A stretch of DNA of 64,000 nucleotides from Streptomyces sp. ISL-1 (GTDB taxonomy: Bacteria; Actinomycetota; Actinomycetes; Streptomycetales; Streptomycetaceae): assembly GCF_018614585.1 (NCBI RefSeq), contig NZ_JAGGOI010000015.1:62001-126000 (forward strand). Direction: 5' to 3'. The stretch's first letter is position 1; the number at the start of each line of letters is the position of its first letter. Of this stretch, positions 33,951-42,854 are shown piece after piece. Below the pieces are notes generated by a model that did no database searches, was not told the origin of the DNA, and worked only from the letters and a program-made list of their open reading frames with translations. The translations under genes were made by a program, and so were the position numbers.

Positions 33951-34027
33951 AGTGACCACAGCCAGTCACGAGCCAGGATTGACAACCACATTGGGAATCA
34001 GTAGTAGTTCACACATAGAGGGGCGGT

Positions 34028-34041
34028 GTTTCACGTGAAAC
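34028..34041. other. parS site (first of a close pair)
   Basis: Perfect GTTTCACGTGAAAC, embedded in a larger dyad with GGGGCG / CGCCCC arms from 34020 to 34049. It can form a hairpin at the end of the cca gene. The flanks resemble those of the parS at 48276. Confidence 0.95.
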
Positions 34042-34072
34042 ATCGCCCCTCGGGTCATTGCTCCGGCCCCAT

Positions 34073-34086
34073 GTTTCACGTGAAAC
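34073..34086. other. parS site (second of a close pair)
   Basis: Perfect GTTTCACGTGAAAC, 45 bp from the previous site. It lies within a 28-bp perfect palindrome (34066-34093) with GCCCCAT and ATGGGGC flanks, 11 bp from the cca stop. Confidence 0.95.
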
Positions 34087-34103
34087 ATGGGGCGGGACCA
34101 CGC

Positions 34104-35546
34104 TCACCCCTGTGTCGCCCACCACTCCTTAAGAGCCGCGACCGCCGCGTCATGCTTCATCGGCCCGTTCTCCAGGCGCAGCTCCAGCAGGAACGCGTAC
34201 GCCTTCCCGATCACCGGACCGGGGCCCACGCCCAGAATCTCCTGGATCTGATTACCGTCCAGATCAGGCCGGATCGCGTCCAGCTCCTCCTGCTCCTGCA
34301 ACTCCGCGATGCGCTCCTCGAGCCCGCCATAGGCCTGGGAGAGGGCGGTGGCCTTGCGCTTGTTCCGTGTGGTGCAGTCCGAGCGGGTCAGCTTGTGCAG
34401 CCGCTCCAGCTGCGGCCCGGCATCGCGCACGTACCGCCGTACCGCCGAGTCCGTCCACTCGCCGGCCCCGTATCCGTGGAAGCGCAAGTGCAGCTCCACC
34501 AGCCGCGAGACGTCCTTGATCATGTCATTGGAGTACTTGAGCGCAATCATCCGCTTCTTGGTCATCTTCGCCCCCACCACCTCGTGGTGATGGAAGGAGA
34601 CCCGACCGTCCTTCTCGAAGCGCCGTGTCCGTGGCTTTCCGATGTCGTGGAGAAGTGCGGCCAGCCGCAGCACCAGATCCGGGCCGTCCACCTCAAGATC
34701 CATCGCCTGTTCCAGGACGGTCAGGGAGTGCTCGTACACATCCTTGTGACGGTGGTGCTCGTCACTCTCCAGACGCAGCGCAGGAAGCTCGGGCAGCACA
34801 TGGTCGGCCAGGCCGGAGTCGACGAGCAGCGCCAGCCCCTTACGGGGGTGGGGGGAGAGGATCAGCTTGTTCAGCTCGTCGCGCACCCGTTCAGCGGAGA
34901 CGATGCCGATACGGTCGGCCATCTCCTTCATCGCGGTGACGACCTCGGGTGCCACCTCGAAGTCCAGCTGCGCCGCGAAGCGGGCGGCTCGCATCATGCG
35001 CAGCGGATCGTCGGAGAAGGACTCCTCGGGCGTACCCGGCGTCCGCAGGACTCGCGCGGCGAGGTCCTCGAGGCCGCCGTGCGGATCGACGAACTCCTTC
35101 TCCGGCAGCGCCACGGCCATCGCGTTCACAGTGAAGTCGCGCCGGGCCAGATCCTCCTCGATCGAGTCTCCGTAGGACACCTCGGGCTTGCGCGAGTTCC
35201 TGTCGTACGCCTCCGAGCGGTACGTGGTGACCTCGATCTGGTAGCCCTGCTTCTGGCAGCCGACCGTGCCGAAGGCGATCCCGACTTCCCATACCGAGTC
35301 CGCCCAGGGACGGATGATCTTCAGCACGTCGTCCGGGCGGGCGTCCGTCGTAAAGTCCAGGTCATTGCCGAGCCGGCCGAGGAGCGCATCCCGGACCGAG
35401 CCGCCGACCAGGGCAAGACTGAACCCGGCCTCCTGAAAGCGGCGGGCAAGGTCGTCGACGACAGGGGACACCCGCAGCAGTTCACTCACCGCGCGGCGTT
35501 GCACCTGACTCAGTGCAGTGGACTTGTCTTCATTGGCGTTCGGCAC
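34104..35546 (-). CDS. cca: CCA-adding tRNA nucleotidyltransferase
   Basis: A 480-residue class II polymerase-beta-type enzyme that builds or repairs the 3' CCA of tRNAs. The N-terminus has ALVGGSVRDALLGRLGNDLD with the catalytic DxD region (DLDFTTDA), then RRDFTVNAMAV and DDPLRMMRAARFAAQLDF. A C-terminal HD domain (LLHDIGKPRTRRF) is present. All motifs are intact. The start is GTG 35546. It is divergent from the DUF6049 gene and ends at the parS pair. Confidence 0.95.
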   Translation of the reverse strand: MPNANEDKSTALSQVQRRAVSELLRVSPVVDDLARRFQEAGFSLALVGGSVRDALLGRLGNDLDFTTDARPDDVLKIIRPWADSVWEVGIAFGTVGCQKQGYQIEVTTYRSEAYDRNSRKPEVSYGDSIEEDLARRDFTVNAMAVALPEKEFVDPHGGLEDLAARVLRTPGTPEESFSDDPLRMMRAARFAAQLDFEVAPEVVTAMKEMADRIGIVSAERVRDELNKLILSPHPRKGLALLVDSGLADHVLPELPALRLESDEHHRHKDVYEHSLTVLEQAMDLEVDGPDLVLRLAALLHDIGKPRTRRFEKDGRVSFHHHEVVGAKMTKKRMIALKYSNDMIKDVSRLVELHLRFHGYGAGEWTDSAVRRYVRDAGPQLERLHKLTRSDCTTRNKRKATALSQAYGGLEERIAELQEQEELDAIRPDLDGNQIQEILGVGPGPVIGKAYAFLLELRLENGPMKHDAAVAALKEWWATQG

Positions 35547-35714
35547 AACAGAAAAGGGTACGTGCCCCGGCCGACCGCAGCGCCCTTGTTTATGACGCCG
35601 TTCCGATCATGTGGGGCACTCCGCGGCACTTCGACACAGCGCACCTCGTTACCATGCGTGGACGCAACTAGCGACACCCACCAACGACAGCAGACGACGA
35701 GGACGGATGAGCGC

Positions 35715-38075
35715 GTGGCCGAGGCGGCAGACTTCCAGGGGATGAATCCTTCTCCTGCCCGCCGGTGGCTGCGGCGCACAGCCTCCCTGGTCCTCGGCGT
35801 ACCGCTAGTGGCCGGACTAGTGGCCGGACTGCTGTGCGGCCCCGGCCCGGCCGCACACGCGGCTGAGAACACCTCGGACTCCCGCACGGTTGATGTGTCT
35901 CTCGACACCCTGACGCCGACCACCCCTGGCGAGAGCGACACACTCACGATCTCCGGGTCGGTGCTCAACAAGGGCAAGCAGACCATCACCGACGCCGAGA
36001 TCGATCTACGGGTGGGGCCGAGGCTGTCCAGCAGGGTCTCCATCGACCGCGTCGCCCAGCGGACCGACTATGCGCCGGGCACCGATGCCCCGCCGGTCGG
36101 CGACAAGTACACGGTCAAGATCCCCAAGCTCGTCTCCCACGTCAGCCGCGAGTTCACGCTCTCCGTCCCGGTCAATCAGCTCGACCTCGACGACGACGGC
36201 GTCTACCAGCTCGGCGTGTCCCTGTCGGGCCAGACCCCGGACGAGCCGTACAACCAGGTCCTGGGCATCGAGCGGACCCTCCTCCCGTGGCAGCCCGAGG
36301 CTGTGGAGAAGAAGACCCAGTTCACCTATCTCTGGCCCCTCATCTCCTCGACCCACCTCACCTCTGAGACGGGATCGGACGAGCAGCAGACCCCGGTCTT
36401 CGAGGACGAAACGCTGGCCGCTGAGCTCGCCCCGGGGGGACGGCTGGACCAGCTCGTCTCCCTCGGCAGGGATCTGCCCGTCACCTGGGTCGTCGATCCG
36501 GATCTGCTGGCCAGCGTCGATGCGATGACCCGGAACTATCGCGTCAAGAGCGGCGCCACCACCGTCCCGGGCAGGAACCAGGCCCTCGCCAAGCGGTGGC
36601 TCAGTTCCGTCGAGGCCGCGGTCCAAGGGCGCAAGGTGGTCGCGCTGCCGTTCGCCGACCCTGATCTGGCGTCCCTGGCACACCGCGGCAAGAACATCTC
36701 GGGGTCCCTCAGCCATCTGCAGCCGGCCACCAAGGTCGCCGAGACCACCGTGGAGACGATCCTCCATGTGAAGCCGTCCATCGACTTCGCGTGGCCCGTC
36801 GACGGCGCCATCGACTCCTCGATCGTCGACGTCGCCACCTCGGCCGGCGCCCACAAAGTGATCGCCCGCAGCGACAGCCTGCGGGACGACCTGTCGTACA
36901 CGCCCACTGCGGCGCGCCCGATCGGCGGCGGGACAACGGCAGTGGTCGCCGACGCCCGGCTCTCCAACGCCTTCCAGGGCGACATGACCAAGACCGGGAA
37001 CTCCACCCTCGCGGTTCAGGAGTTCCTCGCCCAGACGCTGGCAGTGAACCTCCAGGCCCCCGGTAACCAGCGGAGCATCGTCGTCGCCCCGCAGCGAATG
37101 CCGAGCGCGTCCCAGGCGCAGTCCATGGCACGCGCGCTGCAAGCCCTCGAAGCACAGCGCTGGACTCAGCCGATCGACCTGGTCGCTGCCGCCGGAGCCA
37201 GGCCCGACGCCAATGCCGCGACCAAGGTGCCCGGCACCTCCCGCTATCCCGAGCACCTGCGCAGGCAGGAATTGCCGCCCCAGGCGTTCCACGACATCAG
37301 GAACACGCAGAACACCCTCGACAACTTCAAGGTCATCCTCACCGCGCGGGACCGGGTGGAGACCCCGTTCGGCAGAGCGATCGACAGGGAGATGTCCACG
37401 TCCTGGCGCGGCAACCCGGTGGGGGCCCAGCTGTATCGCGACGGCGTGCGGGCCTATCTGCAGAGCCTCACCGAAGAGGTGCAGCTGATTGAGAAGTCAG
37501 CCATCACCTTGTCGGGGCGCAGTGCGACGATCCCGGTCACCGTGCAGAACAGGCTGGTCCAGGGGATCGACCATCTGGTGCTGCGGCTGACGTCGGACAA
37601 CGCCACCCGCCTCAACCTCGACCAGGACAAGGCCTCCGCCCAGCAGCCGATCAAGGTCGAGGGCGGCCACAGCCAGTCGGTGAAGTTCGCAGCGTCGGCC
37701 AACGCAAACGGCCCGGTGCAGATGACGGCCCAGCTCTTCACCGAGGACGGAAAGCCGTACGGCGACCCCATGAGGTTCACGGTGAAGGTCTCCGAGATCA
37801 CTCCCACTGTGATGCTCGTCATTGCCGGCGGTGTGCTGCTGCTCGTCCTGGCAGGCGTCAGGATGTACACCCAGCGCAAGCGCGCAGCCGCGCGAGACGC
37901 GACTGCGCGGGAAGCGGAAGGCTCAGAGGGTTCAGACAGCTCAGAGCCGGAGGGCCCGGAAGGCTCGGAAGGTGACATCAATAGCCTTGATCCGGGGCAG
38001 GCGAGTGACCCGACACCGGACACCGGACCGGGAAGCGGCGACCCGTCGGGCACGGGTGAGAAAGTGGACCGTTGA
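35715..38075 (+). CDS. DUF6049-type secreted/anchored protein
   Basis: About 786 residues from GTG 35715 (alternative ATG 35742). A Sec-type signal peptide (RRWLRRTASLVLGVPLVAGL) ends at AHA near residue 48. A large extracellular region begins with a beta-rich domain (VDVSLDTLTPTTPGESDTLT). One membrane helix near 700 (VMLVIAGGVLLLVLAGVRMY) is followed by a basic stop-transfer and an acidic Ser/Glu/Pro/Gly tail. The arrangement is type I membrane anchoring. It matches the streptomycete DUF6049 protein usually found ahead of murJ. Function unknown, probably envelope. murJ begins 45 bp later. Confidence 0.85.
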   Translation: MAEAADFQGMNPSPARRWLRRTASLVLGVPLVAGLVAGLLCGPGPAAHAAENTSDSRTVDVSLDTLTPTTPGESDTLTISGSVLNKGKQTITDAEIDLRVGPRLSSRVSIDRVAQRTDYAPGTDAPPVGDKYTVKIPKLVSHVSREFTLSVPVNQLDLDDDGVYQLGVSLSGQTPDEPYNQVLGIERTLLPWQPEAVEKKTQFTYLWPLISSTHLTSETGSDEQQTPVFEDETLAAELAPGGRLDQLVSLGRDLPVTWVVDPDLLASVDAMTRNYRVKSGATTVPGRNQALAKRWLSSVEAAVQGRKVVALPFADPDLASLAHRGKNISGSLSHLQPATKVAETTVETILHVKPSIDFAWPVDGAIDSSIVDVATSAGAHKVIARSDSLRDDLSYTPTAARPIGGGTTAVVADARLSNAFQGDMTKTGNSTLAVQEFLAQTLAVNLQAPGNQRSIVVAPQRMPSASQAQSMARALQALEAQRWTQPIDLVAAAGARPDANAATKVPGTSRYPEHLRRQELPPQAFHDIRNTQNTLDNFKVILTARDRVETPFGRAIDREMSTSWRGNPVGAQLYRDGVRAYLQSLTEEVQLIEKSAITLSGRSATIPVTVQNRLVQGIDHLVLRLTSDNATRLNLDQDKASAQQPIKVEGGHSQSVKFAASANANGPVQMTAQLFTEDGKPYGDPMRFTVKVSEITPTVMLVIAGGVLLLVLAGVRMYTQRKRAAARDATAREAEGSEGSDSSEPEGPEGSEGDINSLDPGQASDPTPDTGPGSGDPSGTGEKVDR

Positions 38076-38120
38076 GCGATGTCGTGGCCGGTGGGCCGGG
38101 GACGATGAGGTGGGGTTGCA

Positions 38121-40304
38121 ATGAACGCGCCGTACGACGGTGACCGCGGTCAGGGCGCGGGCGGAACTGTGCCCTCTCCGGGGGCGACTCCGGATCCCCC
38201 GCTGCCGGACCAGGGTCCTCCGCCGCCACAACCGGACCCCGACCCATACACACAGGATCCGTACGTCCAGGACGCCTACGCCCATGATCCTTACCGGGCG
38301 CAGGATCTCTCTGCCCAGGACCCCGTGACCGAGGCGCTGTACGACCGCGCATCCCACCCGCCGCCAGCCGTCGGCACGTACCAGGAACCCCAGCCGCTGT
38401 ATCAGCAACCCCCGACACCGCAGCACGCACCGGACCCCCGCATCTGGGCGCAGACCCCACCGCCCGAGCCGGCTGGCCCGTCCCGTCATCTGCCGCACGG
38501 GGAGGACGCCGGGACCACCCAGTTCACGGGCGTGGACGAGCTGGTCACCCGGGCCGGCGAGGAGGAGCCGGAGCCCGACGCGTTCGCACACCTCTACCGG
38601 GACCAGCAGGTCTCCGGGCGGCCCACCCCGGCCCCGGAACCCAGCCCGGCGGCACCCGCCCCCAAGAAGTCCGGCGGTCGCGCCTCCGGCCTGCTGAAGT
38701 CCAGCGCGGTGATGGCGGCCGGCACCTTGGTGTCCCGGCTCACTGGTTTTGTACGCAGCCTGGTGATCACTGCCGCTCTCGGCGCTGCCCTGCTCGGTGA
38801 CACTTACACCATCGCGTACACGCTGCCGACGATGATCTACATCCTCACCGTCGGAGGCGGCCTCAACTCTGTGTTCGTTCCGCAGCTGGTGCGGGCGATG
38901 AAGAACGACGAGGACGGCGGCGAGGCCTACGCCAACCGGCTGCTGACGCTCGTCATGGTGGCGCTCGGCGCCATTGTCGCCATCGCGGTGTTCGCGGCCC
39001 CGCTGCTGATCCAGCTCATGTCGGAGACGATCGCCTCCAATACGGCGGCGAACAGTGTCGCCGTCACCTTCGCCCGCTACTGCCTGCCCACGATCTTCTT
39101 CATGGGTGTGCATGTGGTCATGGGGCAGATCCTCAACGCCCGCGGGAAGTTCGGCGCGATGATGTGGACCCCGGTCCTCAACAACATCGTCATGATCACC
39201 ACGTTCGGCCTCTTCATCTGGGTGTACGGCACCTCCGCCGAGTCTCAGATGGGCGTCCAGACGATTCCGCCGGAAGGCGTGCGGCTGCTGGGCATCGGCA
39301 CTCTGCTGGGCCTCGCGGTCCAGGCCCTCGCGATGATCCCGTACCTGCGTGAGACCGGTTTCCGCTTCCGGCCGCGGTTCGACTGGAAGGGCCACGGTCT
39401 CGGCAAGACCGTCAGGCTGGCCAAGTGGACCGTGCTGTTCGTCCTCGCCAACCAGGCGGGCGTGCTGGTCGTCACCCAGCTCGCCACCGCCGCCGGTGAG
39501 GCGTCCGGCAGGGACGGCGCGGGCTTCATCGCGTACACCAACGCCCAGCTGATCTGGGGCATGCCGCAGGCCATCATCACCGTCTCGGTCATGGCCGCCC
39601 TGCTGCCGCGGATCTCGCGCGCCGCCCATGACGGCGACCCGGGCGCGGTGCGCGACGACATCTCCCACGGTCTGCGCAACTCCGCAGTCGCGATCGTTCC
39701 GGTGGCCTTCGCGTTCCTGGCTCTCGGCGTCCCGATGTCCAGCCTGCTGTTCGCCTCCAGTGGCCAGGAAGCCGCCCGCAGCATGGGCTTCATCCTGATG
39801 GCGTTCGGCCTCGGCCTCATCCCGTACTCCGTGCAGTACGTCGTGCTGCGCGGCTTCTACGCGTACGAGGACACCAGGACGCCCTTCTACAACACGGTCA
39901 TCGTCGCCGCGGTCAACGCCGCCGCGTCCGCCGCCTGCTACGTCGTGCTACCCGCCCGCTGGGCAGTCGTCGGTATGGCAGCCTCCTACGGTCTCGCCTA
40001 CGCGGTCGGCGTCGGAATCGCCTGGCGCCGGCTCAAGAACCGTCTCGGCGGCGATCTGGACGGCAAGCACGTCATGCGCACGTATGCACGTCTGTGCATG
40101 GCCTCCGTCCCCGCGGCGGCGGCCGGTGGTGCGGTTGCCTACCTGATCATCGAGGGGCTCGGCAGGGGCGCCCTTGGCGCGCTCGCAGCGCTGGTCGCCG
40201 GCGGGACCGTACTGCTGGGCGTCTTCTTCATCGCTGCGAAGCGGATGCGCATCGAGGAGCTCAACGCCCTGGTCGGCATGGTTCGCGGCCGCCTCGGCCG
40301 TTAG
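38121..40304 (+). CDS. murJ: Lipid II flippase MurJ (MviN) with long N-terminal tail
   Basis: A 727-residue MOP-superfamily protein with about 14 transmembrane helices from residue ~190. The core begins with LLKSSAVMAAGTLVSRLTGF and VRSLVITAALGAA, with YTLPTMIYILTVGGGLNSVF following. The first ~185 residues are Pro/Gln/Tyr/Asp-rich and disordered (DPYTQDPYVQDAYAHDPY repeats). MurJ flips lipid II across the membrane. In Mycobacterium the flippase is fused to a pseudokinase; here the pseudokinase is the next gene, 119 bp downstream. It lies between the DUF6049 gene and the pseudokinase-sigM-rsmA-trx genes. Confidence 0.93.
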   Translation: MNAPYDGDRGQGAGGTVPSPGATPDPPLPDQGPPPPQPDPDPYTQDPYVQDAYAHDPYRAQDLSAQDPVTEALYDRASHPPPAVGTYQEPQPLYQQPPTPQHAPDPRIWAQTPPPEPAGPSRHLPHGEDAGTTQFTGVDELVTRAGEEEPEPDAFAHLYRDQQVSGRPTPAPEPSPAAPAPKKSGGRASGLLKSSAVMAAGTLVSRLTGFVRSLVITAALGAALLGDTYTIAYTLPTMIYILTVGGGLNSVFVPQLVRAMKNDEDGGEAYANRLLTLVMVALGAIVAIAVFAAPLLIQLMSETIASNTAANSVAVTFARYCLPTIFFMGVHVVMGQILNARGKFGAMMWTPVLNNIVMITTFGLFIWVYGTSAESQMGVQTIPPEGVRLLGIGTLLGLAVQALAMIPYLRETGFRFRPRFDWKGHGLGKTVRLAKWTVLFVLANQAGVLVVTQLATAAGEASGRDGAGFIAYTNAQLIWGMPQAIITVSVMAALLPRISRAAHDGDPGAVRDDISHGLRNSAVAIVPVAFAFLALGVPMSSLLFASSGQEAARSMGFILMAFGLGLIPYSVQYVVLRGFYAYEDTRTPFYNTVIVAAVNAAASAACYVVLPARWAVVGMAASYGLAYAVGVGIAWRRLKNRLGGDLDGKHVMRTYARLCMASVPAAAAGGAVAYLIIEGLGRGALGALAALVAGGTVLLGVFFIAAKRMRIEELNALVGMVRGRLGR

Positions 40305-40423
40305 CGGGCGCACGGTCCCGCACAACCATCGTCGGCCGCCGTGTGTCGTGCATAGCGGCCGACTGTGGGCACAATTGGCATGGCTGTTGGATATGCGCAA
40401 CGGATGGGGAGGCAGGAGCGACG

Positions 40424-42124
40424 GTGGCGGAACGTAGCACGGCTGCCGTCGACGTGGCCGACAACAGCGGAGACGATCCGCTGACCGCCCAGGCGGGCAA
40501 GGCCACGACCGACGGGGCGGCGGAAACCCAGGACACGGCGGAGAAGACCGCATCGGACACGGGCAGCGAACGGCAGGGGACCGAACCCGCCATCGCCACG
40601 CCCGAACTGCACAGTGGTCACAAACTCGCCAGACGCTACCGACTAGAGGAGTGCGTCACCCGTCTGGACGGTTTCAGCAGCTGGCGCGCGGTCGACGAGA
40701 AATTGCGCCGTGCTGTCGGCGTCCATCTGCTCCCCGCCGACCATCCGCGGGCCCGCTCCGTACTTGCGGCGGCCCGCTCCTCGGCGCTTCTCGGCGATCC
40801 TCGCTTCGTACAGGTCCTCGACGCCGTCGAGGAGAACGACCTCGTCTATGTCGTCCATGAGTGGCTTCCGGACGCGACGGAACTCACGGCGCTGCTCGCC
40901 ATGGGCCCCATGGAGCCGCACGACGCGTACCAGCTCGTCGACCAGCTCTCCCAGGCGATGGCCGCGGCGCACCGTGAGGGGCTGGCTCATCTCAGGCTGA
41001 CGCCCGGAGCTGTGCTGCGGACCTCGACCGGGCAGTACCGGATCCGCGGTCTTGCGGTGAATGCCGCCCTGCGCGGGATCACCGCTGATGGTCCGCAGCG
41101 CGCCGACACCGAGGCTATCGGTGCCCTGCTGTACGCGGCGCTGACCCAGCGCTGGCCATACGAGAACGACGCATACGGCCTCTCCGGGCTGCCCAAGGGC
41201 GTGGGGCTCATCGCCCCCGATCAGGTGCGGGCCGGTGTCCACCGCGGGCTCTCGGAGCTCGCCATGCGCGCCCTGGTCAACGACGGCGCCACTGCGTCCC
41301 GACAGGAGCCGCCGTGCACCACGCCCGACGAACTCGCGAAGGCCGTCGCTGCGATGCCTCGCATCCGGCCGCCGGAGCCTGCGTTCACCTCCCCGCCCGA
41401 ATATCAGCGGACCACATACCAACAGGGCACGTACGGCCGCCCTGCCGCCCGTCCGAACGCCCCGGCCCCCCAGCCCGTGCCCGGCCCGCCCGCGCCGCTC
41501 CAGAGCCCCACTGGCAAGGTCCTCAAGTGGACAGTCGCGGCTTTGCTCATCGCAGCGCTGGGACTCGGCAGCTGGCAGATCGCCGACAAGCTGATCGACC
41601 GCGACAAGGAACCGGTCGATCCGGGCACCTCCCAGACGAACAACGGCGAGAAGAACAGCGGGGTCGAGACCGGCAAGCCGATTGCCATCACCGGCGCCCA
41701 TGACTTCGACCCGCTCGGGCAGGACGGCTCCGAGAAGCCCGCCGGGATAAAGAACAGCTACGACGGCGACTCAGCCACCTACTGGAACACCGATGGCTAC
41801 CTCAGCGCGGACTTCGGCCGCTTGAAGGCGGGGGTGGGCATCGTTCTCGACCTCGGCAAGGTCCAGCAGATCGGGACCGTGGACGTGTCCCTCCTCGGTG
41901 GCGAGACATCTATGGAGCTGCGGACCGCGCCCGAGGATGCCTTGTCCGAGCCGACGACCCTGGACGGCTTCACCAAGGTCTCCGACGGATCCGGTTCCAA
42001 TGTGTCCCTCAAGCCCGGCAAGCCGGTGCGGGCACGATACGTTCTGGTCTGGCTGACCGAGCTGCCGCAGACCGACGAGGGCAACTTCCGGGGCAAGGTC
42101 TCTGAGATCAAGATCACCAGCTGA
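40424..42124 (+). CDS. MurJ-associated pseudokinase with C-terminal discoidin-like domain
   Basis: 566 residues. A ~60-residue disordered N-terminus precedes a protein-kinase fold (about 65-310) that lacks catalytic motifs: the VAIK position reads RAVGVHLL, the HRD loop reads AHLRLTPGAVL, and DFG is replaced by RGLAVN. A Pro-rich linker, one transmembrane helix (about 365-385, WTVAALLIAALGLGSW) and an outside F5/8-C-like domain (about 430-566; YDGDSATYWNTDGYLSADFG) follow. This is the layout of the C-terminal part of M. tuberculosis MviN, which binds the FHA protein FhaA (recalled). GTG 40424 has AGGAG upstream. Likely controls MurJ; inference. Confidence 0.85.
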   Translation: MAERSTAAVDVADNSGDDPLTAQAGKATTDGAAETQDTAEKTASDTGSERQGTEPAIATPELHSGHKLARRYRLEECVTRLDGFSSWRAVDEKLRRAVGVHLLPADHPRARSVLAAARSSALLGDPRFVQVLDAVEENDLVYVVHEWLPDATELTALLAMGPMEPHDAYQLVDQLSQAMAAAHREGLAHLRLTPGAVLRTSTGQYRIRGLAVNAALRGITADGPQRADTEAIGALLYAALTQRWPYENDAYGLSGLPKGVGLIAPDQVRAGVHRGLSELAMRALVNDGATASRQEPPCTTPDELAKAVAAMPRIRPPEPAFTSPPEYQRTTYQQGTYGRPAARPNAPAPQPVPGPPAPLQSPTGKVLKWTVAALLIAALGLGSWQIADKLIDRDKEPVDPGTSQTNNGEKNSGVETGKPIAITGAHDFDPLGQDGSEKPAGIKNSYDGDSATYWNTDGYLSADFGRLKAGVGIVLDLGKVQQIGTVDVSLLGGETSMELRTAPEDALSEPTTLDGFTKVSDGSGSNVSLKPGKPVRARYVLVWLTELPQTDEGNFRGKVSEIKITS

Positions 42125-42149
42125 CGGCATCAGGGGAGGGGGCTCACCG

Positions 42150-42854
42150 TTGGACGACGCGACACTCGGCGGCACAAGCGACCAGGACCTACTGGCCCGT
42201 CACGTCGCGGGGGACCCGGATGCCTTCGGTGAGCTCGTACGGCGCCACCGCGACAGGCTCTGGGCCGTCGCCCTGCGCACTCTGGGGGACCGGGAGGAGG
42301 CCGCGGACGCCGTCCAGGACGCCCTGGTGTCCGCCTTCCGAGCCGCTCACACCTTTCGCGGCCAGTCCGCCGTCACCACCTGGCTCCACCGCATCACCGT
42401 CAATGCGTGTCTCGACCGGGCCCGCAAGATGGCCTCGCGCAAGACTTCTCCCGTCGACGACACCGGGCGCCTGGAGCAGCTCCTCGAGCCTCATGAATCC
42501 GCCGAGGCCCCGGCGGAGCGTAAGGATCTACACCGCGAACTCCTGGCCGCGCTGGCGAAACTCCCCCTCGACCAGCGGGCAGCGCTGGTCCTGGTGGACA
42601 TGCAGGGCTACCCGGTGGCAGAGGCTGCCGACGTCCTCGATGTGCCAGTCGGGACCGTCAAGAGCCGCTGTGCCCGCGGCCGGGCACGGCTGTTGCCGAT
42701 GCTCTCTCATCTGCGCAGTGATGCCGGGGATAGCACCGAGCTCAGCATGGGAAGGAACCGGACGCCGGGGGCATCCGTCCCAACGGCGTCGGGACAAAGG
42801 GACGCAGGGCCAAGTGATCCTGCAGCTGTGAAGGGAGGAGGTGGGCGCGCATGA
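42150..42854 (+). CDS. sigM: ECF sigma factor SigM
   Basis: A 234-residue ECF sigma factor. Region 2 includes DPDAFGELVRRHRDRLWAVA and DREEAADAVQDALVSAFRAA. Region 4 has LPLDQRAALVLVDMQGYPVA, then EAADVLDVPVGTVKSRCARG. A C-terminal Ser/Gly tail is extra. TTG 42150 with GGGGAGG upstream is the likely start. Its stop overlaps the rsmA start (ATGA), so the pair is translationally coupled. Synteny to mycobacterial mviN-sigM-rsmA-trxB supports the name. Confidence 0.93.
   Translation: MDDATLGGTSDQDLLARHVAGDPDAFGELVRRHRDRLWAVALRTLGDREEAADAVQDALVSAFRAAHTFRGQSAVTTWLHRITVNACLDRARKMASRKTSPVDDTGRLEQLLEPHESAEAPAERKDLHRELLAALAKLPLDQRAALVLVDMQGYPVAEAADVLDVPVGTVKSRCARGRARLLPMLSHLRSDAGDSTELSMGRNRTPGASVPTASGQRDAGPSDPAAVKGGGGRA

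Larger units (their letters stand above)
32527..34000 (+). mobile_element. IS110-family insertion sequence (~1.47 kb)
   Basis: One DEDD transposase gene (32748-33950), about 221 bp of non-coding DNA before it and about 50 bp after it. GT is found at both junctions (32527-32528 and 34001-34002), as expected for IS110 insertion at a core dinucleotide. Short subterminal inverted repeats TGATTCC (32537-32543) and GGAATCA (33994-34000) mark the ends. The boundaries are deduced from reconstruction of the interrupted ORF, and could shift by a few bases. Confidence 0.7.

Noticed and set aside
34026..35714. A long plus-strand open frame running through cca before the DUF6049 start
   Set aside because: It is antisense to the strongly conserved CCA-adding enzyme. 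The plus frame only becomes protein-like after 35715.
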